DNA of 64,000 nucleotides from UM-FILTER-38-24 sp041663205 (GCA_041663205.1 JBAZQZ010000003.1:23644-87643), one strand, 5' to 3'; positions 1-7,950 are shown, numbered from the stretch's first letter. Numbers and translations are program-made. The notes: generated by a model not told the origin, from the letters alone.

Positions 1-14
1 GATCGTACTTTCAT
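1..14 (-). CDS. rpmJ: Ribosomal protein L36, 5' end only (bL36)
   Basis: The first bases read on the minus strand give Met-Lys-Val-Arg, the invariant start of bL36, a small zinc-binding protein of the large ribosomal subunit. It follows infA by 10 bp, which is the usual infA-rpmJ order at the end of spc operons. Only four codons lie in the window, so the call rests on these residues and on position. Confidence 0.7.
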
Positions 15-24
15 GTTTTTAGGT

Positions 25-255
25 TTATTTGTGTCTGTAAGTAATTCTGCCTTTTGTAAGGTCGTAAGTGCTTAATTCGATGGTCACTTTGTCTCCAGGG
101 AGAATTTTTATGAAATTCATTCGCATTTTCCCTGATAGATGGGCGTTAATCACCATTCCTTTGTACATTTCGTCGATTAATTCGACTTTGAATACAGTAT
201 TTGGAAGGGGTTCAATAACCCTTCCCATCACTTCAATTGTATCCTCTTTGCTCAT
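25..255 (-). CDS. infA: Translation initiation factor IF-1
   Basis: A 76-residue S1/OB-fold protein that binds the 30S A site during initiation and helps IF-2 and IF-3 select the start. The whole length fits the family: the N-terminal KEDTIEVMGRV, the central HLSGKMRMNFI loop and the C-terminal DLTKGRITYRHK are diagnostic. It follows map and precedes rpmJ. An upstream gap of about 100 bp contains its own candidate promoter, so it may be transcribed separately from adk-map. Confidence 0.98.
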   Translation of the reverse strand: MSKEDTIEVMGRVIEPLPNTVFKVELIDEMYKGMVINAHLSGKMRMNFIKILPGDKVTIELSTYDLTKGRITYRHK

Positions 256-299
256 GTGTATGCCCTTTTTTTATGCTTTTTTTCGTGCAAAGCGGTAGG

Positions 300-328
300 A
301 TTTTACATGAGAAAAACTATCTATGCAA
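300..328 (-). promoter_or_regulatory. Candidate promoter of infA
   Basis: On the minus strand TTGCAT (323-328), a 17-bp spacer and TAAAAT (300-305) form a good housekeeping-type promoter 45 bp before the infA start. Seen in sequence; the activity is inferred. Confidence 0.55.
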
Positions 329-353
329 TAGAATTTGTAGCAAAACTATAAAT

Positions 354-1106
354 CTATTGTGTTGTTAAAATTTCGTTACCGTTTTCGGTGATTAATATAG
401 TGTTTTCCTCTTGTACTGCGCAAGATCTATCTTTGGTAATTATGGTCCAATTGTCCTTTAGCGTGATAATTTCGCTTGCACTGATTGAAAAAATAGGTTC
501 TATTGCTATTGTCATACCTGGTTTTAGTGTCGGGCCTTTGGTTCCGTCCCAATAATTCAGGATTGTTGGTTCTTCGTGTAATCCTCTCCCGACTCCGTGG
601 CCGGTGAGGTCTTTTACCACTTTAAATCCCGCTTTTTTGATTGTTTCTTCTATCACTATGCTTAATTCGCTGACGTGATTACCTGGTTGTGCCATCATTA
701 TTGCATTGTCCAAAGCCATTTTCGCGGTTTTGATAAGTCGGATTTTTTCTTTCGAAGTGTTTCCGATTGTGATTGATCTTGCGGCGTCGGTGTAAAATCC
801 TTTGTATAAAACTCCGCAATCGATTGTGAGTAGGTCGCCGTCTTTTAATATTTCGTCTTTTTTAGGGATCCCGTGGACGACAACTTCGTTTATGGCTGTG
901 CAAAGGGTTGCGGGGAATCCGTGAAAACCTTTGAAGCCGGGGAACATGCCTTTTGAGCGGATGAAATTTTCGGCTACGGCATCGAGTTCGTATGTCGAAA
1001 CTCCGATTTTTGCGTACTTTAGGACTTCGTCCAAAGTTTGGGCGAGGACTTTTCCGCCTGCGCGCATTATTTCAATTTCTTCCGGAGTTTTGATTGGGAT
1101 GTTCAT
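354..1106 (-). CDS. map: Methionine aminopeptidase, type I
   Basis: Removes the initiator methionine from nascent proteins using a dinuclear metal centre. The 250-residue product starts MNIPIKTPEEIEIMRAGGKV. The metal ligands fall in the usual blocks: DCGVLYKGFYTDAARS (two Asp), HGVGRGLHEEP (His), EPIFSI (Glu) and QEENTILIT (Glu). An open frame continues upstream into adk, but the ATG at 1106 gives the family's normal N-terminus and begins 2 bp after the adk stop. It stops with TAG. Adjacency to adk and infA is the standard spc-operon tail. Confidence 0.97.
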   Translation of the reverse strand: MNIPIKTPEEIEIMRAGGKVLAQTLDEVLKYAKIGVSTYELDAVAENFIRSKGMFPGFKGFHGFPATLCTAINEVVVHGIPKKDEILKDGDLLTIDCGVLYKGFYTDAARSITIGNTSKEKIRLIKTAKMALDNAIMMAQPGNHVSELSIVIEETIKKAGFKVVKDLTGHGVGRGLHEEPTILNYWDGTKGPTLKPGMTIAIEPIFSISASEIITLKDNWTIITKDRSCAVQEENTILITENGNEILTTQ

Positions 1107-1108
1107 TT

Positions 1109-1744
1109 TTATGGCTTTAATATCGGATCGAGGGCTTTTACTGCGAGGGAAAAAACTTCGTCGATTGTAGGTTCGCCGTCGATTTTTATTAATTTGTCGC
1201 TGTAGAGATTTATCGCCGGAAGTGTTTCTGTTTCGAAAGCGTTCAGTCTTGTCGCGATTGCGTCCGCGTTGTCGTCGGCGCGGGTAGTCAACTCGCCGCC
1301 GCATGCGGAGCATTTTTGGTCTTTATAGTCAGCCGGATAGACGGCTTTACATTTTGCGCAGATTCTTCGGGTGGTTAGGCGGCGCAATGCTGTTTCTTTT
1401 TTGATGTCGATTAAAACGGCTTTGTAGGTTCTGTGGTGTTTTTCCAAAAGTGCGTTTAAGGAATTTGCCTGTTCGATTTTTCTTGGAATTCCGTCGAAAA
1501 GAATATTTGAATTCGGCGGTAAAGTTTTCAGAAAATTTTCGACGATTTCCATGACGACTTCGTTTGAAACCAAATGTCCGGCGTTGATGATTTCTTTTAC
1601 TTTTTTGCCGAGTTCAGAGTCTTCGCTTGAAAGTTTGCGAAGTTCTCCGCCGGTTTCAAACATTTTTAGTCCGTATTTTTCGGAAATTTGTTTTCCGAGT
1701 GTGCCTTTTCCCGCGCCCTGCATTCCAAAGAAAATTAAGTCCAT
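1109..1744 (-). CDS. adk: Adenylate kinase with zinc-binding LID
   Basis: Interconverts ATP + AMP and 2 ADP. The 211-residue product starts MDLIFFGMQGAGKGT, with the P-loop at about residues 7-15. The AMP-binding FDGIPR segment is present, and the LID domain has two Cys pairs (CAKC, CSAC), so a structural zinc is expected. Upstream ATGs in the same frame overlap the neighbouring gene and give no family-like sequence. Normally adk follows secY directly; here about 1.67 kb of accessory genes separates them. Confidence 0.97.
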   Translation of the reverse strand: MDLIFFGMQGAGKGTLGKQISEKYGLKMFETGGELRKLSSEDSELGKKVKEIINAGHLVSNEVVMEIVENFLKTLPPNSNILFDGIPRKIEQANSLNALLEKHHRTYKAVLIDIKKETALRRLTTRRICAKCKAVYPADYKDQKCSACGGELTTRADDNADAIATRLNAFETETLPAINLYSDKLIKIDGEPTIDEVFSLAVKALDPILKP

Positions 1745-1775
1745 GATTAAAAAATTAAATAATATTTTGTTAGAG

Positions 1776-2381
1776 TCAATACGTTTGAATTCTTTTAATG
1801 ATTGCTTCTGCCATAGAAAAAATATTGTTGATGTCTTTTTTTGAATATTTGTTGTCAACTTCTTTTAGTCCATATGGATGAAGTCTGTTTCTAGCTATTC
1901 TTATTTTGTCGGATTTACGAAATAAATCATCTGTAAAAAGTCCACTTCTTTTGGCGGTGTTATTTAAATCTACAAAGTTTGTGTCATGGGAGAGTCTCTT
2001 TGCTTTAGTGGTTTTTTTTATTCCGCAAATTTGTTCGGTATCTGATATTTTGTGGAGTATTTTGCAGTCTGTATATTTTTTTTCTTTTTCCGTTACGTCT
2101 TCTTCTTTGATTTTATTTGATTTGATCAATTCATCTAATTTGTAGTGGATGAGACTTTCAACGATAGAGGCTGTAAGTACAATTATAGTTTTAAATGAGG
2201 AATATGTAACGGCTCCAGGTAGTTCATATTCTTCCTCTAATGAAAGTAAAAAAACAATGTATTGCATATTTATAGCAATATTTTCTTTTAAGATTTCATT
2301 TTTTATGAAAGAGAACCTATTGTTTTTGAGGTACTCTACTTCTATAAATTTTACGGAGCTATGAAATTTATTTTTAGGCAT
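1776..2381 (-). CDS. HEPN-like protein, candidate toxin of a two-gene cassette
   Basis: A 201-residue mostly helical protein with no family I can name with certainty. Near the C-terminus, residues 161-168 (RIARNRLH, followed by PYG) give the R-x6-H pattern typical of HEPN ribonuclease and toxin domains. An upstream helix (about 71-86, ASIVESLIHYKLDELI) fits the first HEPN helix. It starts 8 bp inside the end of the preceding 56-codon gene, so the two are probably translationally coupled. It lies between secY and adk, a place normally without genes. It ends with TGA, one of only two TGA stops in the window, backed up by TAA two codons later. A HEPN toxin or abortive-infection role is inferred. 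Confidence 0.6.
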   Translation of the reverse strand: MPKNKFHSSVKFIEVEYLKNNRFSFIKNEILKENIAINMQYIVFLLSLEEEYELPGAVTYSSFKTIIVLTASIVESLIHYKLDELIKSNKIKEEDVTEKEKKYTDCKILHKISDTEQICGIKKTTKAKRLSHDTNFVDLNNTAKRSGLFTDDLFRKSDKIRIARNRLHPYGLKEVDNKYSKKDINNIFSMAEAIIKRIQTY

Positions 2382-2544
2382 TTTTAAGAAGTTGACTCAA
2401 TGACCCATAGCCTTTTTCTTTAAGGTAGCTCTCCAGTTGTTTGTCGCTACGAATGCCAAAATCTTTACCATACATTTTTTCTATGCTTCCCATCTGAGTG
2501 TTGCTCCTCTTTTGCTGGAATTGTCCTGTTTTTGTGCGAGCCAT
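2374..2544 (-). CDS. Small basic protein, putative antitoxin partner of the HEPN-like protein
   Basis: A 56-residue frame beginning MARTKTGQFQQKRSNTQMGS, with a C-terminal half rich in K, Y and L (IEKMYGKDFGIRSDKQLESY). Its stop overlaps the downstream start by 8 bp. It has its own TATAAT promoter and a palindrome upstream. Size, order and overlap fit the antitoxin of a toxin-antitoxin pair, with the antitoxin first. The sequence pattern (short Gln-rich start, then IEKxYG and a repeated LxSYLKxKGYxSLSxLL-type helix) looks like a genuine conserved small protein, but I cannot assign a family. Confidence 0.65.
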   Translation of the reverse strand: MARTKTGQFQQKRSNTQMGSIEKMYGKDFGIRSDKQLESYLKEKGYGSLSQLLKNA

Positions 2545-2570
2545 ATTGTTAGTAAGTTATTCCTGGTTTG

Positions 2571-2599
2571 ATTATATACTGAGTAATTTGAAATTCAAA
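2571..2599 (-). promoter_or_regulatory. Promoter and palindromic operator of the HEPN-like cassette
   Basis: On the minus strand TTTGAA (2594-2599), 17 bp, TATAAT (2571-2576). The -35 box is one arm of a perfect 6+1+6 inverted repeat, TTTGAAATTCAAA, at 2587-2599. This suggests autoregulation by the cassette's own product (inferred). Confidence 0.5.
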
Positions 2600-2650
2600 A
2601 TTTTTATGAAAAAGATTATTTTTATAAGCAATATTGTTTAGGTTTTGAGG

Positions 2651-2676
2651 TAGGGGTTAGCAGTAGGGGTTAGCAG
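2651..2676. repeat. Tandem 13-bp duplication at the lipoprotein stop codon
   Basis: TAGGGGTTAGCAG occurs twice head to tail (2651-2663, 2664-2676). The lipoprotein gene's stop codon lies within the second copy, so the first copy carries a spare stop just after it. Probably a small slippage duplication. Confidence 0.85.
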
Positions 2677-3293
2677 TGTCCGCCACTACATGGATTGTAA
2701 ATGCGTCCGCCTTCGCTTTCTCCCCAACGGAGCTCTTCGTATGGTTTTTTGTCTTTGTTCCCACAGGTTAGTCTTCTCAGAACTCTTGAAATCCTGCGAC
2801 TGAAATCTGCTATGGCTTGGTCACAATTACCTCTTGTTTGAGGAATTGCGAAACTGAAATCTTTTATGTCTGCAAGTTCTGACGGCTGTGCTATGAGCTT
2901 GACTTGTCCTTCTTTGCATTCAAATAAAGACGGAATTTTTTCTATTTTCGCACGGCCTTCTTCTCTAATTGCGCGACAGTCTTTGTTATTAAGATGATCC
3001 CATGCACACTCAAAATTTTCTTCAGTACTGCCCCATGGTCTGCTTACATGGTGTCCGTCAGTAATTCTTATTCCTTTGCCGCACTCCGGAATTTCTTGTT
3101 CTCCTAAAGCGATTGGGGTTTCTATGTTTGTTTGTTGTTCGTTGTTTCCAATGGTGGTTGTAGGGGTTGGGGGCTTTTTTTCAGGGGTGGTTTCTCCGGA
3201 AATGGTTGGTTGCGCTCTGTCACATCCAAGATTTGGTGAGGCAACTGCGAGCGTGACTGCTAAAAATGCTTTTCCTAATGTGTTTAATGACAT
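2670..3293 (-). CDS. Putative lipoprotein or secreted Cys-rich protein, unknown function
   Basis: 207 residues. The N-terminus MSLNTLGKAFLAVTLAVASP, followed by NLGC, is a signal peptide ending in a lipobox-like site (Cys24). Then comes a Pro/Thr-rich linker (about 28-60) and a charged domain with several Cys (ECGKG, FECAW, DCRAI, FECKE, NCDQ, LTCG, NPCSGGHC), suggesting disulfides in an exported protein. The lipobox lacks the usual Leu at -3, so plain secretion is possible. It sits between secY and the HEPN-like cassette. Another exported protein of similar size (29456-30082) stands next to rpoB; they share style but no clear alignment. Confidence 0.7.
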   Translation of the reverse strand: MSLNTLGKAFLAVTLAVASPNLGCDRAQPTISGETTPEKKPPTPTTTIGNNEQQTNIETPIALGEQEIPECGKGIRITDGHHVSRPWGSTEENFECAWDHLNNKDCRAIREEGRAKIEKIPSLFECKEGQVKLIAQPSELADIKDFSFAIPQTRGNCDQAIADFSRRISRVLRRLTCGNKDKKPYEELRWGESEGGRIYNPCSGGHC

Positions 3294-3326
3294 GGTTTTA
3301 TGATTTTAATTTTATAAAAGGAGGTC

Positions 3327-3355
3327 ATTGTAATTGTGGAAATTTTATATGTAAA
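3327..3355 (-). promoter_or_regulatory. Promoter of the lipoprotein gene
   Basis: Minus strand: TTTACA (3350-3355), 17 bp, TACAAT (3327-3332), then a leader beginning GACCTCCTTTTA. This matches the TACAAT plus C-rich leader arrangement seen before many accessory genes in the window. Confidence 0.6.
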
Positions 3356-3412
3356 GAGCTTTTTAGGCCGGGGGGATATGAGTGGGAGGGGGAGTCACAG
3401 CTTCGCAGTGTG

Positions 3413-4711
3413 CTAGTAGAACTTCTTGTAATCGTGCATTACGAGTTGGGCGTTGACTTGGCGGATTAATTCGAGGACGACGCCGACGATGATGATGATT
3501 CCTGAACCGGTCATGAGAAGAGGGATTGTGCCGATTCCGCTTGATTCGAAGAAGATTTGTGTGACCATCGGAAGGATTGCGATTATTCCAATGAAAGATG
3601 CTCCGAAGAATGTCATTTTGCTTGAGATGTCTGCGATATAGTCGCAAGTTTGTTTGCCGGGACGAATTCCGGGGACGTAGCCGCCTCTTTTTTGAATGTT
3701 TTCAGAGATTTCTTCAGGTTTGAATGTGATTGAAACGTAGAAATATGTGAATCCGAAGACCAGCAAGAAATATATCAAAAGATATGTCAGTGACCCGGGG
3801 AGCAACATGTCTTTCATGTAAGTTCCCACGTTTCTAAGCCACTCGGATTTTGCGCCCAGGAGGAATTGTGACATAAGTCCGGGGAAGCTGATGAGGGCTA
3901 CCGCGAAGATGATAGGGATCATTCCGGCTTGATTGATTCTGATCGGAAGGAATGATTGATCGCTTTTTGCGCGAACTCCTCGGCCTGCGTAGGTGATCGG
4001 GATTTTTCGTTGGGCTTCATTTACCAAAACAACTATCGTTACAAGAAGTATTGTGACGAGAACCATTGTGATAAAAGGGATAAGTTTTGATTCGTCTTCG
4101 CTTGCGAGGAAAAGGCCTCTGCCCACCATTTCAGGGATTCCCGCAACGATTCCGGCGAAGATAAGTACTGAGATTCCATTTCCGATTCCGCGCTCAGTGA
4201 TTTGTTCTCCAAGCCAGACGAGAAGTACCGAACCTGCTGTGATTGTGAGCATTATCGGAAGTACTATCGACGGATCTGTGACGTTTGAGACTATCGGTGT
4301 TTGCGATTGTGAATTCAAAAGTAAAATCATTCCATATGATTGGAAAAATGCGAGAGGGAAGGTAAGCCAACGAGTGTATGCATTTAGCTTTCTTCTGCCT
4401 TGTTCGCCTTCTTTTGAAAGTGCTTCAAGTTTCGGAACGATTACAGTAAGGAGTTGAATAATGATGGATGCGTTGATGTACGGAGAGATTCCCATCAAAA
4501 TGATTGAGAAATTTTCCATGCTTCCTCCCGTGAGTAGGCTGAACATTTGCAGAAGTTCGTTTCGTGTGGTCATGGCGCTGATGGCTTCCATGCTGGCTCC
4601 CGGCACGGTGATATGGCCAAGAAATCTTGCCAATATCATGATTGCAATTGTGAAAAGGATTTTAGTTCTTAAATCCTTTGAGTTCCAAATTTGTTGTAGG
4701 TATGAGAACAT
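3413..4711 (-). CDS. secY: Protein translocase subunit SecY
   Basis: The central channel of the Sec translocon, moving unfolded proteins across or into the cytoplasmic membrane with SecE, SecG and SecA. The 432-residue product has ten hydrophobic segments. Family landmarks include the start FSYLQQIWNSKDLRTKILFT, the plug-side GISPYINASIIIQL, ITERGIGNGISVLI, the cytosolic loop AQRKIPITYAGR and KRGGYVPGIRPGKQT. It follows rplO with a one-base gap, as in typical spc operons, and stops with TAG. Confidence 0.98.
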   Translation of the reverse strand: MFSYLQQIWNSKDLRTKILFTIAIMILARFLGHITVPGASMEAISAMTTRNELLQMFSLLTGGSMENFSIILMGISPYINASIIIQLLTVIVPKLEALSKEGEQGRRKLNAYTRWLTFPLAFFQSYGMILLLNSQSQTPIVSNVTDPSIVLPIMLTITAGSVLLVWLGEQITERGIGNGISVLIFAGIVAGIPEMVGRGLFLASEDESKLIPFITMVLVTILLVTIVVLVNEAQRKIPITYAGRGVRAKSDQSFLPIRINQAGMIPIIFAVALISFPGLMSQFLLGAKSEWLRNVGTYMKDMLLPGSLTYLLIYFLLVFGFTYFYVSITFKPEEISENIQKRGGYVPGIRPGKQTCDYIADISSKMTFFGASFIGIIAILPMVTQIFFESSGIGTIPLLMTGSGIIIIVGVVLELIRQVNAQLVMHDYKKFY

Positions 4712-4712
4712 T

Positions 4713-5171
4713 TTACTTTGGGAATTTTTCTGTTAATTCGACTTTTCCTTTTGCGTTTTCCACTTCAGTTATAGCACCTTTTGATGCTTTATTCACTACT
4801 ATATTTAATTTTTTCTCGAGTTTGCCTTTACCTGAAAGAAGTTTTATTGGGTTTTCTTTTTTCGAAATCAATTGCTTCTCGATGAGGGCTTTTTCGTTTA
4901 CTTCCGTTCCTTCTTCGAATACGTTCAGATCTCCGGTGAATATAACTCTAAACATTACTTTGCATGGATTTTTGAATCCTTTCAATTTTGGCATTTTGCG
5001 AAGTAGGGGAGTTTGACCTCCTTCGTATCCCGGTTTTCTGCTTGATCCTGTGCGGGCTGTTTGTCCTTTTCCTCCTCTCGTGCAGTGTGTTCCGTGTCCG
5101 GATGCGTTTCCTCGACCGCGGGTTTTCCTTCTCTTCTTGCCCATTTTGCTTCTTAAATCTTGTAGTGACAT
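4713..5171 (-). CDS. rplO: Ribosomal protein L15 (uL15)
   Basis: A late-assembly 23S rRNA-binding protein, 152 residues. The N-terminal Arg/Gly-rich segment KRRKTRGRGNASGHGTHCTR, followed by GGKGQTARTG, is the family signature, then GYEGGQTPLLRKMPKLKGF. Its start is 3 bp from the rpsE stop, so there is no room for rpmD (uL30), which normally lies between these genes. Confidence 0.97.
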   Translation of the reverse strand: MSLQDLRSKMGKKRRKTRGRGNASGHGTHCTRGGKGQTARTGSSRKPGYEGGQTPLLRKMPKLKGFKNPCKVMFRVIFTGDLNVFEEGTEVNEKALIEKQLISKKENPIKLLSGKGKLEKKLNIVVNKASKGAITEVENAKGKVELTEKFPK

Positions 5172-5174
5172 GGT

Positions 5175-5807
5175 TTATTGTTGTTTAGGTGTAGTTTGTT
5201 CTTTAGGTGCAACAGGCTTTGCTGGGCTTGGTGCGGTTTTTACTTGGTTAGCTGGTTGTTCTGCTTTGGGTTGAGCTTGCTTCGCAAGCGTGGCTCGCGT
5301 GTCGGCCACTTTTCTTGCGCGGCTATCCATTCCCGGAGTTGTGCGTAGAAGTTTCAAGGCTTCGAATGTGGCTTTTGTGTTGTTGATTTTGTTTGTTGTT
5401 CCGAGTGATTTTGTGTAGATGTCTTTTAAGCCCGCCAATTCAAGAAGTTTGCGGATTGTGTTTCCTGCGATGATACCGGTACCCGGCTTGGCTCTCATGA
5501 ATTTGATGTGTGCCGATTTCAATTTTACTTCCACGTCATGAGGAATTGTTCCCTGGTCCATCAAAACTTGCAGTGTGTTTTTCTTTGCTTGTGAAATCGC
5601 TTTTTGGATTGCGCCCGTCACTTCGTTCGATTTGCCGATGCCTACTCCGACTTTTCCTTTTCTGTTCCCGATGACAACGGTTGCTCGAAATCTAAGTCTG
5701 CGTCCTCCTTTTACAACTTTTACGACACGGCTTATCTCTATGACTTGTTCATCATATTCTTTTTGCTCTTTGTGGACTTCTCCTTTTGAATGCGGTCTTT
5801 TTGTCAT
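5175..5807 (-). CDS. rpsE: Ribosomal protein S5 (uS5) with a C-terminal extension
   Basis: Small-subunit protein at the mRNA entry and decoding accuracy region. Residues 15-165 contain the usual dsRNA-binding half (VVKVVKGGRRLRFRATVVIG) and the C-terminal half (KPGTGIIAGNTIRKLLELAG). The product is 210 residues against roughly 165 in most bacteria. The extra tail from about residue 172 is rich in Ala, Pro, Gln and Lys and is probably disordered. It lies between rplR (13 bp upstream) and rplO. Confidence 0.97.
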   Translation of the reverse strand: MTKRPHSKGEVHKEQKEYDEQVIEISRVVKVVKGGRRLRFRATVVIGNRKGKVGVGIGKSNEVTGAIQKAISQAKKNTLQVLMDQGTIPHDVEVKLKSAHIKFMRAKPGTGIIAGNTIRKLLELAGLKDIYTKSLGTTNKINNTKATFEALKLLRTTPGMDSRARKVADTRATLAKQAQPKAEQPANQVKTAPSPAKPVAPKEQTTPKQQ

Positions 5808-5820
5808 GGCTGTATGTTAA

Positions 5821-6159
5821 TTAAAATTTTAATCCTGCTTCACGCGCACCATCCGCCAAAGATTTGATGCGGCCGTGATATTTGTAGCCGTTTCTGTCGA
5901 ATGCTACTTCTGTAATATTTTTTTCAAGCGCTTTTTTTGCGATTTCAGTTCCGACGTTTTTTGCTTTTTCAACTTTGTTTGCTTTTGAATTGTCTTTGAT
6001 GTCTGAGCTTGCCGCGACGACGTGTCCCGTTTTGTCATCGAAAAGTTGGACGTACGTGTATCTTACGCTTTTGAAAACAATCAACCTTGGTTTGTCGTTA
6101 TTACGCATGTTTGCGCGTATTTTTGCGTGTCTTCTTGCTCTTAATGTTGGATTTTTCAT
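5821..6159 (-). CDS. rplR: Ribosomal protein L18 (uL18)
   Basis: 5S rRNA-binding large-subunit protein, 112 residues. The block RPRLIVFKS-like (here KPRLIVFKSVRYTYVQLFDD), VGTEIAKKAL and the C-terminal FDRNGYKYHGRIKSLADGAR are characteristic. It keeps the standard rplF-rplR-rpsE order. Confidence 0.97.
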   Translation of the reverse strand: MKNPTLRARRHAKIRANMRNNDKPRLIVFKSVRYTYVQLFDDKTGHVVAASSDIKDNSKANKVEKAKNVGTEIAKKALEKNITEVAFDRNGYKYHGRIKSLADGAREAGLKF

Positions 6160-6176
6160 TGTGATTTAATTATATT

Positions 6177-6731
6177 TTATTTAGCCGCTGTCGCTGCCGC
6201 TTTTCCGGCTTTCTTTGGAACGTATTCTCCCAAGTATCTGATTCCTTTTCCTTTGTATGGTTCAGGTTTCCTGAATGATCTGATTTTCGCCGCCACTTCT
6301 CCGACCACTTGATTGTCGATTCCTGATACAACTATTACGTTTTTTAATTCCGTGTCCATTTTGAATTCAATTCCCTGCGGAGCTGTGTATTCCACCGGAT
6401 GAGAGAAGCCGAGGGTCATGCTGATCTTATTTTTGTTTGGTTGCGCTCTGTATCCGACTCCGATGATTTCAAGTTTTTTATCGAATCCTTTTGTTACCCC
6501 TTCGATCATATTCGCCAGGAGTTTTCTTGTCAGTCCGTGTAGAGCTCTTGTGGTTTTAAGGTCGTTGTTTCTTTTGACTACGATTTGGGTCTCCGTAATT
6601 TCGATATTCAGTTCTTTTGAAAACTCTCTTTTAAGTTCTCCTTTTGGACCTTTTACGGTTACGACATTGTCTTTTAATTCGACTTGCGCTCCTTTTGTGA
6701 TTTCCACCGGTTTGTTTCCTATTCGTGACAT
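6177..6731 (-). CDS. rplF: Ribosomal protein L6 (uL6)
   Basis: Large-subunit protein near the sarcin-ricin loop, 184 residues with two alpha/beta repeats. It starts MSRIGNKPVEI. The C-terminal block KPEPYKGKGIRYLGEYVPKK is the family hallmark, and the Ala/Lys tail is slightly extended. It follows rpsH with a 12-bp gap. Confidence 0.97.
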   Translation of the reverse strand: MSRIGNKPVEITKGAQVELKDNVVTVKGPKGELKREFSKELNIEITETQIVVKRNNDLKTTRALHGLTRKLLANMIEGVTKGFDKKLEIIGVGYRAQPNKNKISMTLGFSHPVEYTAPQGIEFKMDTELKNVIVVSGIDNQVVGEVAAKIRSFRKPEPYKGKGIRYLGEYVPKKAGKAAATAAK

Positions 6732-6743
6732 TGTTTTTTTAGG

Positions 6744-7127
6744 TTAGTATACTTCGCAGATTAGTTCTCCTCCCAACTTCTGTTTTCTTGCTTCAGATCC
6801 TGACATTAAACCTTTTGAAGTTGAAACTATTTGGATTCCGAGTCCGCTTTTGATTGATTTTAGTTCGTCTGTTTTTGCATAAAGTCTTTGTCCCGGTTTC
6901 GAAATTCTTTTTAATGTCATCCCTATGCGTTCTTCTATAAGTTGTACTTCGATGATTTTCATTCCTTTTTCTTCTTGGATTTCGTATCCTTCAATGAATT
7001 TCTTGTCTTTTAAAATTCTCAAAATTCCTTCTTTTATTTTTGAGTACGATACGCTTAGCGTCTCGTGATGAGCGTTTAGAGCGTTTCTTATTCTAGTGAG
7101 CAAATCTGCGATTGGGTCTGTGTTCAT
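6744..7127 (-). CDS. rpsH: Ribosomal protein S8 (uS8)
   Basis: Binds helix 21 of 16S rRNA. 127 residues starting MNTDPIADLLTRIRNALNA, with the C-terminal STSKGLMSGSEARKQKLGGE block. In E. coli S8 represses the spc operon by binding the rplX-rplE region of its mRNA; I did not identify the matching RNA structure here. Confidence 0.97.
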   Translation of the reverse strand: MNTDPIADLLTRIRNALNAHHETLSVSYSKIKEGILRILKDKKFIEGYEIQEEKGMKIIEVQLIEERIGMTLKRISKPGQRLYAKTDELKSIKSGLGIQIVSTSKGLMSGSEARKQKLGGELICEVY

Positions 7128-7156
7128 TTTAATTTACTTATATTTTTACTTATATT

Positions 7157-7381
7157 TTACCAAGATGATTTTGTGACTCCCATTATTCTTCCGCTTCTGG
7201 CCAATTCTCTGAAGCAAATTCTGCAAGTTCCGAATTTCCTCATGTAACCTCTGGTTTTTCCGCACAGCTCGCATCTGTTGTATACTCTTGTCGGAAATGT
7301 TATTTTTACGCCTGCGGCTTTTTGCTTTGATGCCAGCGCTTTTCTTCCGTTACACTTATTGATTAGGGACGTCTTTGCCAT
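7157..7381 (-). CDS. rpsN: Ribosomal protein S14, zinc-binding short form (uS14 type Z)
   Basis: 74 residues. The zinc site is CELC at about residues 38-41 and CRIC at about 53-56, which marks the C+ short form. The C-terminal FRELARSGRIMGVTKSSW is typical. The N-terminus is about a dozen residues longer than many 61-residue homologues. It lies between rplE and rpsH as expected. Confidence 0.97.
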   Translation of the reverse strand: MAKTSLINKCNGRKALASKQKAAGVKITFPTRVYNRCELCGKTRGYMRKFGTCRICFRELARSGRIMGVTKSSW

Positions 7382-7387
7382 TGTTTA

Positions 7388-7948
7388 TTATTTAGTAGAT
7401 GTTTTAAATGGAAATCCGAATGCTTTCAGTAATTCAAATCCGTGTTCGTTGTCTTTTGCGGTGGTGGCGATACATACTTCGAGTCCGTGTATTTTCATAA
7501 CGTCATCAGGGCTTATTTCAGGGAAAACCATGTGCTCTTTAAATCCGACAGTGTAGTTTCCTTTCCCGTCGAACGCTTTCGGGGAAATTCCGCGGAAGTC
7601 TCTTACACGAGGGAAAGTGATGTTGATCAATTTGTTCAGGAAGTCGTACATTCTTTCTCCTCTTAATGTGACTTTTGTTCCGATGACTTCGCCTTTTCTT
7701 GTTTTGAAATTTGAAATGGCTTTTTTTGCTTTAGTCAAAACAGGTTTTTGTCCCGTGATTTTCGTGAGAGTTTCGATTACATTTGAATAGTCTTTGTTGT
7801 GAGTTTTAATAAATGTTCCAAGTCCGACATTCAATGTGACTTTTACTATTTTCGGGACCGCCATAACGTTTTTCAGCTTTAGCGTTTTCTTTAGCTCAGG
7901 CGCTATTTCGGTTTTAAATCTGGTTTTTAGGTCTACTGTTTTTGTCAT
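7388..7948 (-). CDS. rplE: Ribosomal protein L5 (uL5)
   Basis: 5S rRNA-binding protein that contacts the P-site tRNA and the small subunit. 186 residues. Family blocks include KNVMAVPKIVKVTLNVGLG, GQKPVLTKAKKAISNFKTRKG-like and FPRVRDFRGISPKAFDGKGN. It follows rplX by 2 bp. Confidence 0.97.
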   Translation of the reverse strand: MTKTVDLKTRFKTEIAPELKKTLKLKNVMAVPKIVKVTLNVGLGTFIKTHNKDYSNVIETLTKITGQKPVLTKAKKAISNFKTRKGEVIGTKVTLRGERMYDFLNKLINITFPRVRDFRGISPKAFDGKGNYTVGFKEHMVFPEISPDDVMKIHGLEVCIATTAKDNEHGFELLKAFGFPFKTSTK

Positions 7949-7950
7949 GA

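Noticed and set aside
3363..3647. Arg/Asn/Pro-rich minus-strand frame overlapping secY
   Set aside because: Entirely within secY in another frame, with composition typical of a shifted frame.
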